Shown here piece by piece: positions 55,802 through 64,000 of a DNA stretch of 64,000 nt. Position numbers and translations under genes: made by a program. The notes under the pieces are model-generated. The model did no database searches. It saw only the letters and a program-made list of their open reading frames with translations, and was not told the DNA's origin. The stretch is from Enterococcus_D sp050529585 (lineage in GTDB: Bacteria > Bacillota > Bacilli > Lactobacillales > Enterococcaceae). How positions within the stretch are numbered: position 1 is the first letter of the stretch; every line of letters starts with the position of its first letter. Location of the stretch: positions 124,001-188,000 of the forward strand of contig NZ_CP172882.1 in assembly GCF_050529585.1 (NCBI RefSeq), written 5' to 3'.

Positions 55802-57454
55802 GTGAGTAAAAAAGGATCAGAAATCATTGTTGAAAGTTTGGAAAATCATCATGTGCCCTATATCTTTGGCATTCCCGGTGCAAAAATAGATGGTGTATTC
55901 GATGTGTTAGCGGACCACGGGCCAGAACTGATTGTGGCAAGACATGAACAGAATGCCGCGTTTATGGCACAAGCCATTGGCCGTTTGACAGGGGAACCAG
56001 GTGTTGTCATCGCGACGAGTGGACCGGGTGCGAGTAATCTGGCTACAGGATTGGTCACCGCAACGGCAGAAGGCGATCCCGTCTTGGCAATTGCAGGTCA
56101 GGTCAAACGTTCTGATTTATCAAAACTGACCCATCAAAGTATGAATAATGCGGCGCTCTTTGCACCGATCACCAAGTTCAGCAGTGAAGTCCAAGATCCA
56201 GAAACATTATCTGAAAGTATTGCCAATGCTTATCGTATTGCCAAAACCGCAAAAAAAGGCGCCAGTTTTTTGTCGATTCCACAAGATGTGACGGACGGAC
56301 AAGCCCAAGGGGCAGCCATTGAACCGTTGTCTGCACCCAAATTAGGACCAGCTGATCAGGCCGATATCGATATGTTGGCACAACGGATCCGCGAAGCCAA
56401 GTTACCGGTTTTATTGCTAGGCATGCGGGCTTCGGGGGTCAAAGAAACGCAAGCGATCCGACACCTAGTTGCGAAAACCGGCTTGCCAGTTGTAGAAACT
56501 TTCCAAGGGGCAGGCATTATTTCTCGAGAATTGGAAGCCAATTTCTTTGGCCGAGTAGGACTATTTCGTAATCAGCCTGGGGATATGTTGTTGAAACGCA
56601 GCGATTTGGTGATTGCTGTTGGCTATGATCCAATCGAATACGAAGCCCGTAATTGGAATGCCGAAAAAGATGCGCGGATAATCGTGATCGATGAAGTACC
56701 GATGGAAATCGATCCGTTTATGCAGCCAGAAGTAGAATTGATGGGGAGTATCGCCAAAATCAGTGAACAACTGGCCCAAACAATGACAGGATATGCGTTA
56801 TCAGAGGATGCCGAATCCTACTTGTGTGCATTGCAAGAAAAACTCAACCAACATCCTCAAATCAAAGAGGGACAAGCACAAACCGTACACCCTTTGGAAA
56901 TCATTGATGTCTTGCAGCAAGAAGTCACTGATGATATGACTGTGACCGTTGATGTGGGCAGCCATTATATTTGGATGGCCCGTCACTTCCGCAGTTATGA
57001 ACCACGTCATTTATTATTCAGTAATGGTATGCAAACATTAGGTGTAGCGTTGCCTTGGGCGATTTCTGCAGCATTGGTTCGGCCAAACACACAAGTGATC
57101 TCCATTTCTGGAGATGGGGGCTTTTTGTTTTCAGCCCAAGAATTGGAGACGGCTGTTCGTTTGAAACAATCGATTATCCATTTGATTTGGAATGATGGTG
57201 CCTATAACATGGTCAAGTTCCAAGAAGAAATGAAATATGACCGTGCTTCAGGTGTTGATTTTGGACCAGTTGATTTCGTGAAATATGCCGAAGCATTTGG
57301 TGCCAAAGGCTTACGAGCAACCACCAAACAGGAACTAATTGCTGCAATCGAAGAAGGAATGGCAACGAAAGGCCCTGTGATCATCGATATTCCCGTAGAT
57401 TATTCCGATAATGCGGCACTGGGCAAAACGATTTTACCAGATCAATTTTATTAA
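55802..57454 (+). CDS. alsS: Catabolic acetolactate synthase
   Basis: 550 residues, ThDP-dependent. N-terminal GIPGAKIDGVFD with the catalytic Glu in ARHEQNAAFMAQ, GPGASNLATGL, and the ThDP/Mg site SGDGGFLFSAQELETAVR...NDGAYNMV. It joins two pyruvates to acetolactate for acetoin formation, which disposes of pyruvate and limits acid. Start GTG 55802 after AGAGG; an in-frame upstream start is rejected. Followed after 17 bases by budA. Confidence 0.95.
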   Translation: MSKKGSEIIVESLENHHVPYIFGIPGAKIDGVFDVLADHGPELIVARHEQNAAFMAQAIGRLTGEPGVVIATSGPGASNLATGLVTATAEGDPVLAIAGQVKRSDLSKLTHQSMNNAALFAPITKFSSEVQDPETLSESIANAYRIAKTAKKGASFLSIPQDVTDGQAQGAAIEPLSAPKLGPADQADIDMLAQRIREAKLPVLLLGMRASGVKETQAIRHLVAKTGLPVVETFQGAGIISRELEANFFGRVGLFRNQPGDMLLKRSDLVIAVGYDPIEYEARNWNAEKDARIIVIDEVPMEIDPFMQPEVELMGSIAKISEQLAQTMTGYALSEDAESYLCALQEKLNQHPQIKEGQAQTVHPLEIIDVLQQEVTDDMTVTVDVGSHYIWMARHFRSYEPRHLLFSNGMQTLGVALPWAISAALVRPNTQVISISGDGGFLFSAQELETAVRLKQSIIHLIWNDGAYNMVKFQEEMKYDRASGVDFGPVDFVKYAEAFGAKGLRATTKQELIAAIEEGMATKGPVIIDIPVDYSDNAALGKTILPDQFY

Positions 57455-57471
57455 GAACAGGAGCAATTCTA

Positions 57472-58188
57472 ATGAACGTAAAAAGCAAAAGCTATCTTTA
57501 CCAACACGGCACATTAGGCGGCTTGATGCAAGATTTGATGGACGGTACAGAACAAATTGGCCGTTTGTTGGATGATGGCGACACTGGCATTGGTACGTTA
57601 GCTGGGTCAGATGGCGAAGTGATCATCTTAGACGGCATGATTTATCATGTAGACCAAACGGGTGCAGTCCGTCAGTTGACCGGCACCGAAAAAACGCCTT
57701 ATGCCGCAGTGACCAACTTCGAACCCAACAAACAATTAGCGATCCATACTGAAACAAGCAGTGACAAAATCAAAAACAAAATTCTTGGACATGTGAGTTC
57801 AAATTTGTTCACTGCTGTCAAAATACGGGGTGTGTTTTCGAACATCCATGTGCGTGTGGCACCGAAACAAACTAAGCCTTACCCCAAATTTGTTGAAATC
57901 ATTGACAATCAACCGGAATTTCAAGCGGCTGACTTGGCGGGAACGATCGTTGGTTTTTTTACGCCACAGTTATTCCACGGTGCGGCAGCGGCTGGTTTTC
58001 ATTGGCATTTTTTAAGTGATGATCATCAGTTTGCAGGCCACGTCTTAGATTTTGATTTAGCCGCCGGTGAAATCGAATTGATGGAACTTGCAGAGTTTCG
58101 CCAACATTTTCCTATTGATGATGCAGCCTTTTTGCAACGGGAGATCGACGTTGCAGGCATCGCGAAAGATATTCAGTTAGCAGAATAA
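57472..58188 (+). CDS. budA: Alpha-acetolactate decarboxylase
   Basis: 238 residues. The zinc ligands are in FHWHFLSDDHQFAGHV (HxH...H) and an early Glu (EQIGRLLDDGDTGIGTL segment shows the family start). It converts acetolactate to acetoin. Start ATG 57472 follows AGGAG. It is the second gene of the als operon; a terminator follows at 58251. Confidence 0.95.
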   Translation: MNVKSKSYLYQHGTLGGLMQDLMDGTEQIGRLLDDGDTGIGTLAGSDGEVIILDGMIYHVDQTGAVRQLTGTEKTPYAAVTNFEPNKQLAIHTETSSDKIKNKILGHVSSNLFTAVKIRGVFSNIHVRVAPKQTKPYPKFVEIIDNQPEFQAADLAGTIVGFFTPQLFHGAAAAGFHWHFLSDDHQFAGHVLDFDLAAGEIELMELAEFRQHFPIDDAAFLQREIDVAGIAKDIQLAE

Positions 58189-58250
58189 AGGATGTGTGTC
58201 GGCTCAGTAACCCATGCCGCAACTTTGTAACAAGTAAATCGTGAAGACCA

Positions 58251-58282
58251 AAGGCACTAGTGAGTAGACTAGTGCCTTTTTT
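58251..58282 (+). terminator. Terminator after budA
   Basis: AAGGCACTAG and CTAGTGCCTTTTTT. Confidence 0.9.
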
Positions 58283-58411
58283 GTGCGCAAAGCGTGGTTT
58301 GTCGTGGAATCTTATCGGCATGTTAGAATAGTTAAGATAAGCTTGCGCGCGAGGATAAACGAAAATACAGTGTAAGGCCTAATAAAAACAAATAGGCAGA
58401 AAGAGGCAAAA

Positions 58412-59902
58412 ATGACAGACAAAAAATCGACTGTTGTAGTGATTGGCGGTGGCCTAGGCGGATTATCTGCTGCAGTTTCTTTGAGACAAGAAGGCTATCA
58501 AGTCACAGTAGTGGAAAAAAACCAGCATTTAGGCGGAAAAGTAAATCGCTTGGAAAGCGCTGGGTTTGGCTTTGATTTAGGTCCGTCAATTTTGACGATG
58601 CCTCAGATATTCGAAGCGTTGTTTACTAAGAGTCATCGGCAAATGAAAGATTATGTGGCTATTCGCCGTTTGCCCCTTGAATGGCGTTCTTTCTTTCCCG
58701 ATGGCACAAAAATCGATCTTTATGGCGATTTGTCGCGAATGGCGAGAGAAAATCCCGTTTTAAAGGCAAAAGACATGGAAGAATACCGGACATTTCTGGC
58801 TTATGCCAAAGAGATATATGATTTGACTGCAGAGGGGTACTTTGCAGAAGGTTTTGATCAGACGAAAGATGTGTTGCGCCATCATGGGATTATTAAAGCA
58901 CTGAAAGGGTTCGATTATTTTTCGACGATGCAAGAAGCCATTGATCAGCGGGTGAGCAATCCTAAATTGCAAGAAATGCTTGGCTATTTCAGTAAATATG
59001 TCGGGTCATCTCCCTATGATGCCCCAGCGGTGTTGAATATGATGAGTTATATGCAGCACACCCAAGGTATCTGGTATGTGCCTGGTGGGATGCATCGATT
59101 GGCTGAAGGTATCGTTCAATTAGCCGAAGAAATCGGTGTGACCTTTATTACCGGTCAACAAGTCACGAAGCTGGATACTCAGGACCAACGAATCACCAGG
59201 GCACATCTGGCAGACGGTTGTACGTTAACAGCGGATATTTTTGTATCAAATATGGAAGTCATTCCAGCTTATCAGCAGTTGCTGACTGAGGAAATCTCCC
59301 CGAAAGCAGAGAAAAAATTTGAACCAGCCAGCTCTGGCTTCGTCTTGCATTTAGGTGTCAAGGCCGATTATCCGCAACTGGCACATCATAACTTTTTCTT
59401 TTCGGGGGCGGCGCAAAAGAATTTTGACCAGAACTTTCATGATCATCAATTGCCAGAGGATCCAACGATTTACTTAGTCAATGTCAATAAAACTGATCCA
59501 AGTCAAACAAAGCCGGGACACGAAAATATCAAAATCTTGCCGCACATTCCCTACTTGCAAGACACACCATTTACTGAAGTACAATACACCGCGTTTCGTA
59601 AGCGAATCTTAGAGAAGCTAGAGCGGATGGGTTTAACTGATCTGCAAAAAAATATTGTCTTTGAAGACCGTTGGACACCAGCAGATATCGAAGCCAATTA
59701 TTTATCTCATCGTGGGGCAATTTATGGCACTGTTTCTGATCGCAAACGCAACCACGGCTTTAAGCATCCTAAGCACAGCGAGAGATACGGCAATCTTTAT
59801 TTTGTCGGTGGTACCGTCAATCCTGGTGCTGGTATGCCGATGGTCACATTGAGTGGACAACAGGTCAGCCGCATGATCGCCCAAAATAAACAATTCGTGT
59901 AA
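58412..59902 (+). CDS. crtP: 4,4'-diaponeurosporene oxygenase CrtP
   Basis: 496 residues, FAD-dependent. Dinucleotide fold VVIGGGLGGLSAAVSLRQEG at residues 9-28, then FDLGPSILTMPQIFEALF, LGYFSKYVGSSPYDAPAVLN, EPASSGFVLHLGVKADYPQL and GGTVNPGAGMPMVTLSGQQV. These match Staphylococcus aureus CrtP (the oxygenase, formerly called CrtNb) more closely than the CrtN desaturase, from memory. It oxidises the terminal methyl of diaponeurosporene to the aldehyde/acid in staphyloxanthin-type synthesis. Start ATG 58412 after AGAGGC. It heads crtP-crtQ-crtO. Confidence 0.88.
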   Translation: MTDKKSTVVVIGGGLGGLSAAVSLRQEGYQVTVVEKNQHLGGKVNRLESAGFGFDLGPSILTMPQIFEALFTKSHRQMKDYVAIRRLPLEWRSFFPDGTKIDLYGDLSRMARENPVLKAKDMEEYRTFLAYAKEIYDLTAEGYFAEGFDQTKDVLRHHGIIKALKGFDYFSTMQEAIDQRVSNPKLQEMLGYFSKYVGSSPYDAPAVLNMMSYMQHTQGIWYVPGGMHRLAEGIVQLAEEIGVTFITGQQVTKLDTQDQRITRAHLADGCTLTADIFVSNMEVIPAYQQLLTEEISPKAEKKFEPASSGFVLHLGVKADYPQLAHHNFFFSGAAQKNFDQNFHDHQLPEDPTIYLVNVNKTDPSQTKPGHENIKILPHIPYLQDTPFTEVQYTAFRKRILEKLERMGLTDLQKNIVFEDRWTPADIEANYLSHRGAIYGTVSDRKRNHGFKHPKHSERYGNLYFVGGTVNPGAGMPMVTLSGQQVSRMIAQNKQFV

Positions 59903-59932
59903 ATACAGGCATGACGAAAGGAGGCAGGCAAG

Positions 59933-61012
59933 ATGATCTTATGGTTTATTGGGATGCTGCTGTCCTGGTGTGCTGGTTGGCTTGTATTTGGTCGCGTCAC
60001 TTTCATACCAAAAGATGGCGTACCGGCAGCCAAGGCGAAACGATTGTCGATCGTGATCCCAGCCCGAAATGAAGCGAATAACTTGCCTCGCTTATTCCAA
60101 TCATTGCAACAGCAAAACTGCATTATTCATGAAGTGATCCTTGTTGATGATGGATCAACTGATCAGACACAAACGATTGCCCGACGATATGGGACGATCG
60201 TTTTGTCGACACCAGCAGATGGGCCGGGTAAAGCTGCCGCTTGTTGGCAAGGGGCACAAGCTGCTACAGGTGATCTGCTGTTGTTTCTAGATGCCGATAC
60301 AGCATTCTTATCAAAGGATGGGCTCTCCCGATTACTAGAGGCTTTTGGCACGAAAGGAACAGAAGGTCTCTTGAGTGTTCAACCCTATCACCACGTAGAA
60401 AAAACATATGAACAGTTGTCTTATGTGTTTAATGTCGTCATCATGGCGGGGTTGAACCGATTTTCTATTTTGGGAGAAAAGATACAGGCAGGTGGTGCAT
60501 TTGGTCCCTGCTTATTATGTACCAAAAGGGCGTATATGCAGGTGAATGGACATCAAGATATGGCGCTCGGTATCTTAGATGATATCGCATTGGCGCAACG
60601 CTTTATGTCAGCAAGCCTGCCAATTCATTTGTATGGCGGCCGTGATTTGTTGACGTTTCGCATGTATCCGCAAGGGGTGAAGCAACTGATGCAAGGCTGG
60701 AGCAAAGATTTTGCTACAGCAGCCCGAATCACCAATGGCTGGTTGATGGTGGGGATCATCGGATGGATCATTGGCAATTGCACGGTCATATTTTCTGGAC
60801 TGATCTATCCATGGCCGATCGTTGCGGCTCTCTACGCCTGTTACTATGGACAAAACGTGTTCTTTGCAAAGCGAGTCGGCTCTTTTCGCACGGTATCGCT
60901 GCTGTTGTTTCCCGGCTATTTTTTCTTCTTTCTTCTGCTATTTGCTTGGTCGGCGATCCAGACGCATATCCGAAAAAAGGTGACTTGGAAAGGCCGCAAA
61001 ATTGATCTCTAG
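59933..61012 (+). CDS. crtQ: 4,4'-diaponeurosporenoate glycosyltransferase CrtQ
   Basis: 359 residues, family 2 glycosyltransferase. An N-terminal membrane segment precedes the GT-A core (IPARNEANNLPRLF, VDDGSTDQTQT, LFLDADTAFLSKDG, LLSVQPYHHVEKTYEQLSY) and three C-terminal membrane segments. Sequence order matches CrtQ of S. aureus, which adds glucose to diaponeurosporenoate. Start ATG 59933 follows AAAGGAGG. It is 30 bases after crtP and 12 before crtO. Confidence 0.9.
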   Translation: MILWFIGMLLSWCAGWLVFGRVTFIPKDGVPAAKAKRLSIVIPARNEANNLPRLFQSLQQQNCIIHEVILVDDGSTDQTQTIARRYGTIVLSTPADGPGKAAACWQGAQAATGDLLLFLDADTAFLSKDGLSRLLEAFGTKGTEGLLSVQPYHHVEKTYEQLSYVFNVVIMAGLNRFSILGEKIQAGGAFGPCLLCTKRAYMQVNGHQDMALGILDDIALAQRFMSASLPIHLYGGRDLLTFRMYPQGVKQLMQGWSKDFATAARITNGWLMVGIIGWIIGNCTVIFSGLIYPWPIVAALYACYYGQNVFFAKRVGSFRTVSLLLFPGYFFFFLLLFAWSAIQTHIRKKVTWKGRKIDL

Positions 61013-61024
61013 GAGGGAAAGCAC

Positions 61025-61540
61025 ATGCCAATGATCACGTGCACGCTGTGGCCATTACTGCTTACAGATATCATGGTTTGGGCTGGATTACATCTCGGTA
61101 TTTCTTGGGGAATACGTCAAGTCCCGTTGGCCTTTTTTGAACAGCATGCTTCTTGGTTTCGCCTATTTTCCTTTGAAGACGATGGGAAGTTTTGGCAAAG
61201 ACATTTGCGCATAGCGCGTTGGAAAGACCGTTTGCCGGAAGGAACGCAGATCGACAGCGGGGGATTCGACAAATCTCACTTACACAGGAAAGATGGCGCT
61301 TCTCTCTATCGGTTTATGCTGGAAACCTGTCGTGCAGAACTAACACACTGGCTGCTGCTGTTTGCCGCAGTGTTGTTTTTCCTCTGGAATCCCCTTTGGG
61401 CTGCAGTACTCAATTGTTTGTACGCCATATTGGCAAATCTGCCGTTTATTCTGATTCAACGCTATAATCGGCCACGTTTGCTTAGGGTCTACAATAAATT
61501 TCTGAGGAAAAAAGCAAAACCAGCGGCGGCACGGAAATGA
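61025..61540 (+). CDS. crtO: Glycosyl-4,4'-diaponeurosporenoate acyltransferase CrtO
   Basis: 171 residues with three or four membrane segments. Family segments FSFEDDGKFWQRHLRIARWKD, SHLHRKDGASL, ETCRAELTHWLLL and NLPFILIQRYNRPRL match S. aureus CrtO, which adds the fatty acid that completes the staphyloxanthin-type glycolipid. Start ATG 61025 after GAGGGAAAG. It is the last gene of the crt cluster; the terminator follows at 61660. Confidence 0.88.
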   Translation: MPMITCTLWPLLLTDIMVWAGLHLGISWGIRQVPLAFFEQHASWFRLFSFEDDGKFWQRHLRIARWKDRLPEGTQIDSGGFDKSHLHRKDGASLYRFMLETCRAELTHWLLLFAAVLFFLWNPLWAAVLNCLYAILANLPFILIQRYNRPRLLRVYNKFLRKKAKPAAARK

Positions 61541-61659
61541 GTAGTGCGAGATTTTTTGCAGTAGAAAAAGAAGTGAAGCTTCTGTTGTAAAGCTCTCTCA
61601 TACGACCAAAACTTGATAAAACAGTGATCCAGCAGTCTCGGATATATATATATTTTCTC

Positions 61660-61699
61660 AAGCATACGCGGCAATCCTCTCGCCTAGTATGCTTTTTTT
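61660..61699 (+). terminator. Terminator after crtO
   Basis: AAGCATAC and GTATGCTT around a GC-rich loop, then T-run. Confidence 0.8.
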
Positions 61700-61721
61700 G
61701 TGTACAGGAAAAGCATATTTG

Positions 61722-61750
61722 TTTACAACTTACAAAAAGTAAGTTATTAT
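61722..61750 (+). promoter_or_regulatory. Promoter of the mhqR operon
   Basis: TTTACA, 17 bases, TATTAT; the spacer is exactly the ACTTAC palindrome. Confidence 0.75.
61728..61744. promoter_or_regulatory. ACTTAC-N5-GTAAGT operator, site 2
   Basis: ACTTACAAAAAGTAAGT fills the spacer of the mhqR promoter; identical to site 1 at 46306. Confidence 0.75.
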
Positions 61751-61751
61751 T

Positions 61752-61767
61752 ATCTCGAATTCGAAAT
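61752..61767. promoter_or_regulatory. MhqR box
   Basis: ATCTCGAATTCGAAAT, one base from a perfect dyad, matches the B. subtilis MhqR box ATCTCGAATTCGAGAT as remembered; it lies just after the -10 of mhqR, fitting autorepression. Confidence 0.72.
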
Positions 61768-61783
61768 AAGTGAGGTGAAAGAA

Positions 61784-62206
61784 ATGTCCCATCAAGAAGC
61801 AGCATTAAGTGCATACATCGGTTTATTACGGACAGCCAATCAATTAGAACAAATGGCCAAAAAAGATGTCCGATGTTACGGCTTGAATATCACTGAATTT
61901 TCGGTCATGGAATTGTTGTATCATCGAGGCACCCAAGCTACCCAAGCAATTAAAGAGAAAATCTTGATTGCTAGCAGCAGTACCACGTACGTCATTGATC
62001 AATTAGAGAAAAAAGGCTATGTCAAAAGACAACAAAGTGACCAAGACCAACGAATAAGCTTGGTTTCCTTAACAGAACCGGGTAGAAAATTGATTGAAGA
62101 CATCTTTCCTACCCATGCCCAACAGATCGATCAACGTTTTGGAGAAATCAGTATGGAAGAACTAGCAAATTTAAAAACTATTTTACGAAAAATCACACAA
62201 CCATAG
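61784..62206 (+). CDS. mhqR: MarR-type quinone-responsive repressor MhqR
   Basis: 140 residues, MarR winged helix (LNITEFSVMELLYHRGTQAT, SSSTTYVIDQLEKKGYVKRQ, DQRISLVSLTEPGRKLIE). Assignment to MhqR rests on the fold, the MhqR-box dyad before it and the following glyoxalase/dioxygenase genes, which are MhqR targets in B. subtilis and S. aureus. MhqR releases DNA on exposure to hydroquinones. Start ATG 61784 follows GAGGTGA; an in-frame start at 61700 is outside the promoter and rejected. Confidence 0.85.
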   Translation: MSHQEAALSAYIGLLRTANQLEQMAKKDVRCYGLNITEFSVMELLYHRGTQATQAIKEKILIASSSTTYVIDQLEKKGYVKRQQSDQDQRISLVSLTEPGRKLIEDIFPTHAQQIDQRFGEISMEELANLKTILRKITQP

Positions 62207-62221
62207 AAAAGAGGAACTATT

Positions 62222-63184
62222 ATGAGAAAACAAGACCAATTATTAGGTGTACACCACGTAACAGCAATGACCAGCGATGTCGAAAGAAATTATCACTTTT
62301 TTACCGATATTTTAGGCATGCGTTTGGTAAAGAAAACCGTCAACCAAGATGATATCTATACGTACCATACTTATTTTGCAGATGACATTGGTACCCCAGG
62401 AACCACGATGACATTCTTTGATTTTCCACAGACATCAAGGGGCAGCAAAGGAACAAATTCTATTACGAGAACCAGCTTCCGGGTACCATCAGATGCGGCA
62501 TTGACATACTATGCACAACGTTTTGACGAATTTTCAGTCAAACATGAAGCAATTACAACAGTTTTTGGTACAAATGTATTGCGCTTTTGGGATTTTGATC
62601 AACAAGCCTACCAATTGATCTCGGATGAACGTAATCAAGGTGTTGCAGCGGGAACACCTTGGAAAAAAGGACCGGTACCTTTGGAATTTGCGATTTACGG
62701 TTTAGGTCCAGTTGAAATCAGTGTTTCTTATTTTGCAGACTTTAAGGGATTGTTGGAAAATGTCCTTGGTTTCGAAACAGTGGCCCAAGAAGCGGACCGT
62801 GCATTACTGTCTGTTGGTGAAGGTGGTAATGGTGGGCAAATCGTGCTGATTGAAGACACAACAAGCCCGCAAGCACAACAAGGGGATGGTGAAGTCCACC
62901 ATGTGGCCTTTCGTTTAGCGGACCGTGCATCGTTGGCAGTTTGGCAGGAAGTCTTTGATAATTTGGGATTAGCCAATTCAGGTTATGTCGATCGTTATTA
63001 CTTTGAATCATTGTATGTCCGTATTGGGCACATTCTCTTTGAACTAGCTACCGACGAACCAGGATTTATGGGAGATGAGCCTTATGAAACCCTAGGCGAA
63101 AAATTATCGTTAGCCCCATTTCTAGAAAATAAACGCGACTATATCGAGGGTGTGATCACACCTTTCAATACCGTGCGTCAGTAA
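62222..63184 (+). CDS. Ring-cleaving dioxygenase/glyoxalase (MhqA/MhqO-like)
   Basis: 320 residues, four glyoxalase/vicinal-oxygen-chelate modules in two halves. Metal ligands: His in LGVHHVTAM, His in EVHHVAFRL and Glu in LFELATDEPGF. MhqA/MhqO homologues cleave hydroquinone rings and protect from quinones. Start ATG 62222 follows AGAGGA. It is second in the mhqR operon, 15 bases after mhqR. Confidence 0.87.
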   Translation: MRKQDQLLGVHHVTAMTSDVERNYHFFTDILGMRLVKKTVNQDDIYTYHTYFADDIGTPGTTMTFFDFPQTSRGSKGTNSITRTSFRVPSDAALTYYAQRFDEFSVKHEAITTVFGTNVLRFWDFDQQAYQLISDERNQGVAAGTPWKKGPVPLEFAIYGLGPVEISVSYFADFKGLLENVLGFETVAQEADRALLSVGEGGNGGQIVLIEDTTSPQAQQGDGEVHHVAFRLADRASLAVWQEVFDNLGLANSGYVDRYYFESLYVRIGHILFELATDEPGFMGDEPYETLGEKLSLAPFLENKRDYIEGVITPFNTVRQ

Positions 63185-63197
63185 GGAGCAAAAACAT

Positions 63198-64000
63198 ATG
63201 CAACCAATCGACCATATCCATCATATTTCAGCGATTGTCGGTGACCCGCAAGCAAATGTCGCGTTTTATCGCGAAGTGCTAGGACTGCGCCTAGTGAAGC
63301 AAACAGTTAACTTTGACGATCCACATACGTACCATTTGTACTACAGCAACCAAGCCATCGAAAACGGAACGATCATCACCTTTTTTCCATGGGCCAATGC
63401 CCATCCGGGACGTGTGGGGAGTGGACAGGTAGGGCGTATTGCTTTTCGGATTCCCAAAGATAGTAGCGACTATTGGCAAACACGCTTAAATCAAGCAGGT
63501 ATTGCTGTCCAAGAGAGTACATTGTTCAAACAAAAAACCTTAGAACTGGCTGATGTACACGATTTAGCTTTAGCTTTAGTAGAAGCTGAAGAAACAGCAG
63601 ATACGCCCGATATTTTGGGTTTCCATGGTGCAGTGCTGCTTTCCGCACAGCCCGAAGCCACGATTCAAACATTGACGCAAGATTTGGGCCTTCAAATGAT
63701 CGACAAAACAGAAACAAGCAGTCATTTTTTAACAACGGGCAAATTGCATCATGAAATCGTTGTTCCCCATCAAGCATTACCAGCAGGGCGGTGGGGTGTT
63801 GGGACAGTCCACCATATTGCCTGGTCAGTACCAACGGATGAGGCACAAAAAGAATGGCAAGCGTATCTCTATGACCAACAATATGGGGTGACAGAAATCA
63901 AAGACCGTCAGTACTTTCATGCGATTTATTTCCAAGAGCATGGGTCAATCGTTTTTGAGATTGCCACAGAAGCACCTGGATTTTTGGTTGATGAACCACT
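63198..64000 (+). CDS. Ring-cleaving dioxygenase/glyoxalase paralogue, cut by window end
   Basis: At least 267 residues; open to the last base, so the 3' end is missing. Ligand-bearing motifs IDHIHHISAIVGDP, GTVHHIAWSVP and IVFEIATEAPGFLVDEP parallel the gene before it, so it is a second MhqA/MhqO-like enzyme from tandem duplication. Start ATG 63198, nine bases after AAGGAG. It lies in the same operon, 13 bases after its paralogue. Confidence 0.87.
   Translation, partial: MQPIDHIHHISAIVGDPQANVAFYREVLGLRLVKQTVNFDDPHTYHLYYSNQAIENGTIITFFPWANAHPGRVGSGQVGRIAFRIPKDSSDYWQTRLNQAGIAVQESTLFKQKTLELADVHDLALALVEAEETADTPDILGFHGAVLLSAQPEATIQTLTQDLGLQMIDKTETSSHFLTTGKLHHEIVVPHQALPAGRWGVGTVHHIAWSVPTDEAQKEWQAYLYDQQYGVTEIKDRQYFHAIYFQEHGSIVFEIATEAPGFLVDEP

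Overview
The window is chromosomal DNA of a low-GC Gram-positive coccus, almost certainly an Enterococcus. Housekeeping gene order follows Bacillus/Enterococcus (mfd end, SpoVB-like flippase, rqcP, divIC, S1 protein, tilS, hpt, ftsH, hslO, dus, lysS, rRNA operon). MurE carries a DDPN motif expected of an L-lysine ligase. metK has an SMK-box leader, which is typical of Lactobacillales. The 16S variable helix near 11670-11705 resembles my recollection of E. casseliflavus/E. gallinarum, and a crtP-crtQ-crtO carotenoid cluster favours a yellow species such as E. casseliflavus. The species call is inference.

Layout. 1-10945: a plus-strand run for cell-wall lipid flipping, ribosome rescue, division, tRNA modification, purine salvage, proteolysis and lysyl-tRNA synthesis. 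10991-19002: an rRNA operon with three tandem promoters, tRNA-Ala in the 16S-23S spacer, and 25 tRNA genes after 5S, including a partly duplicated block. 19040-41879: metK under an SMK riboswitch, an esterase, ytqA/ytqB, a PAP2 phosphatase, a LysM cell-wall hydrolase with a WalR box upstream, leuS behind a T-box, murE, a second flippase, two pseudouridine synthases, a class A PBP and the yhaO-yhaN-yhaM nuclease operon.

41877-43564 is a compact accessory module: an XRE repressor and an ImmA-like protease face a small membrane-anchored coiled-coil protein across four 15-bp palindromic operators. A frameshifted remnant gene lies behind the protease. No integrase or phage structural gene accompanies it. 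It is the best candidate for an undescribed system here.

43594-64000 is a set of stress, transport and metabolic operons: a MarR-controlled ABC exporter; two tandem FMN reductases; uvrC; LysR-YeiH; an HTH regulator fused to a PTS IIB-like domain that has lost its phosphoacceptor cysteine, two genes from a lone PTS EIIC with a perfect cre site; a lipase-like hydrolase; alsS-budA for acetoin; crtPQO; and an mhqR operon with two ring-cleaving dioxygenase/glyoxalase genes, the second cut by the window end. The FMN reductase and mhqR promoters share an identical 17-bp palindrome, which suggests joint control by an electrophile or quinone sensor encoded elsewhere.

Starts were reassigned from ribosome-binding sites where upstream in-frame codons lacked one. 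Family calls rest on motifs and remembered homologues; no database search was run.
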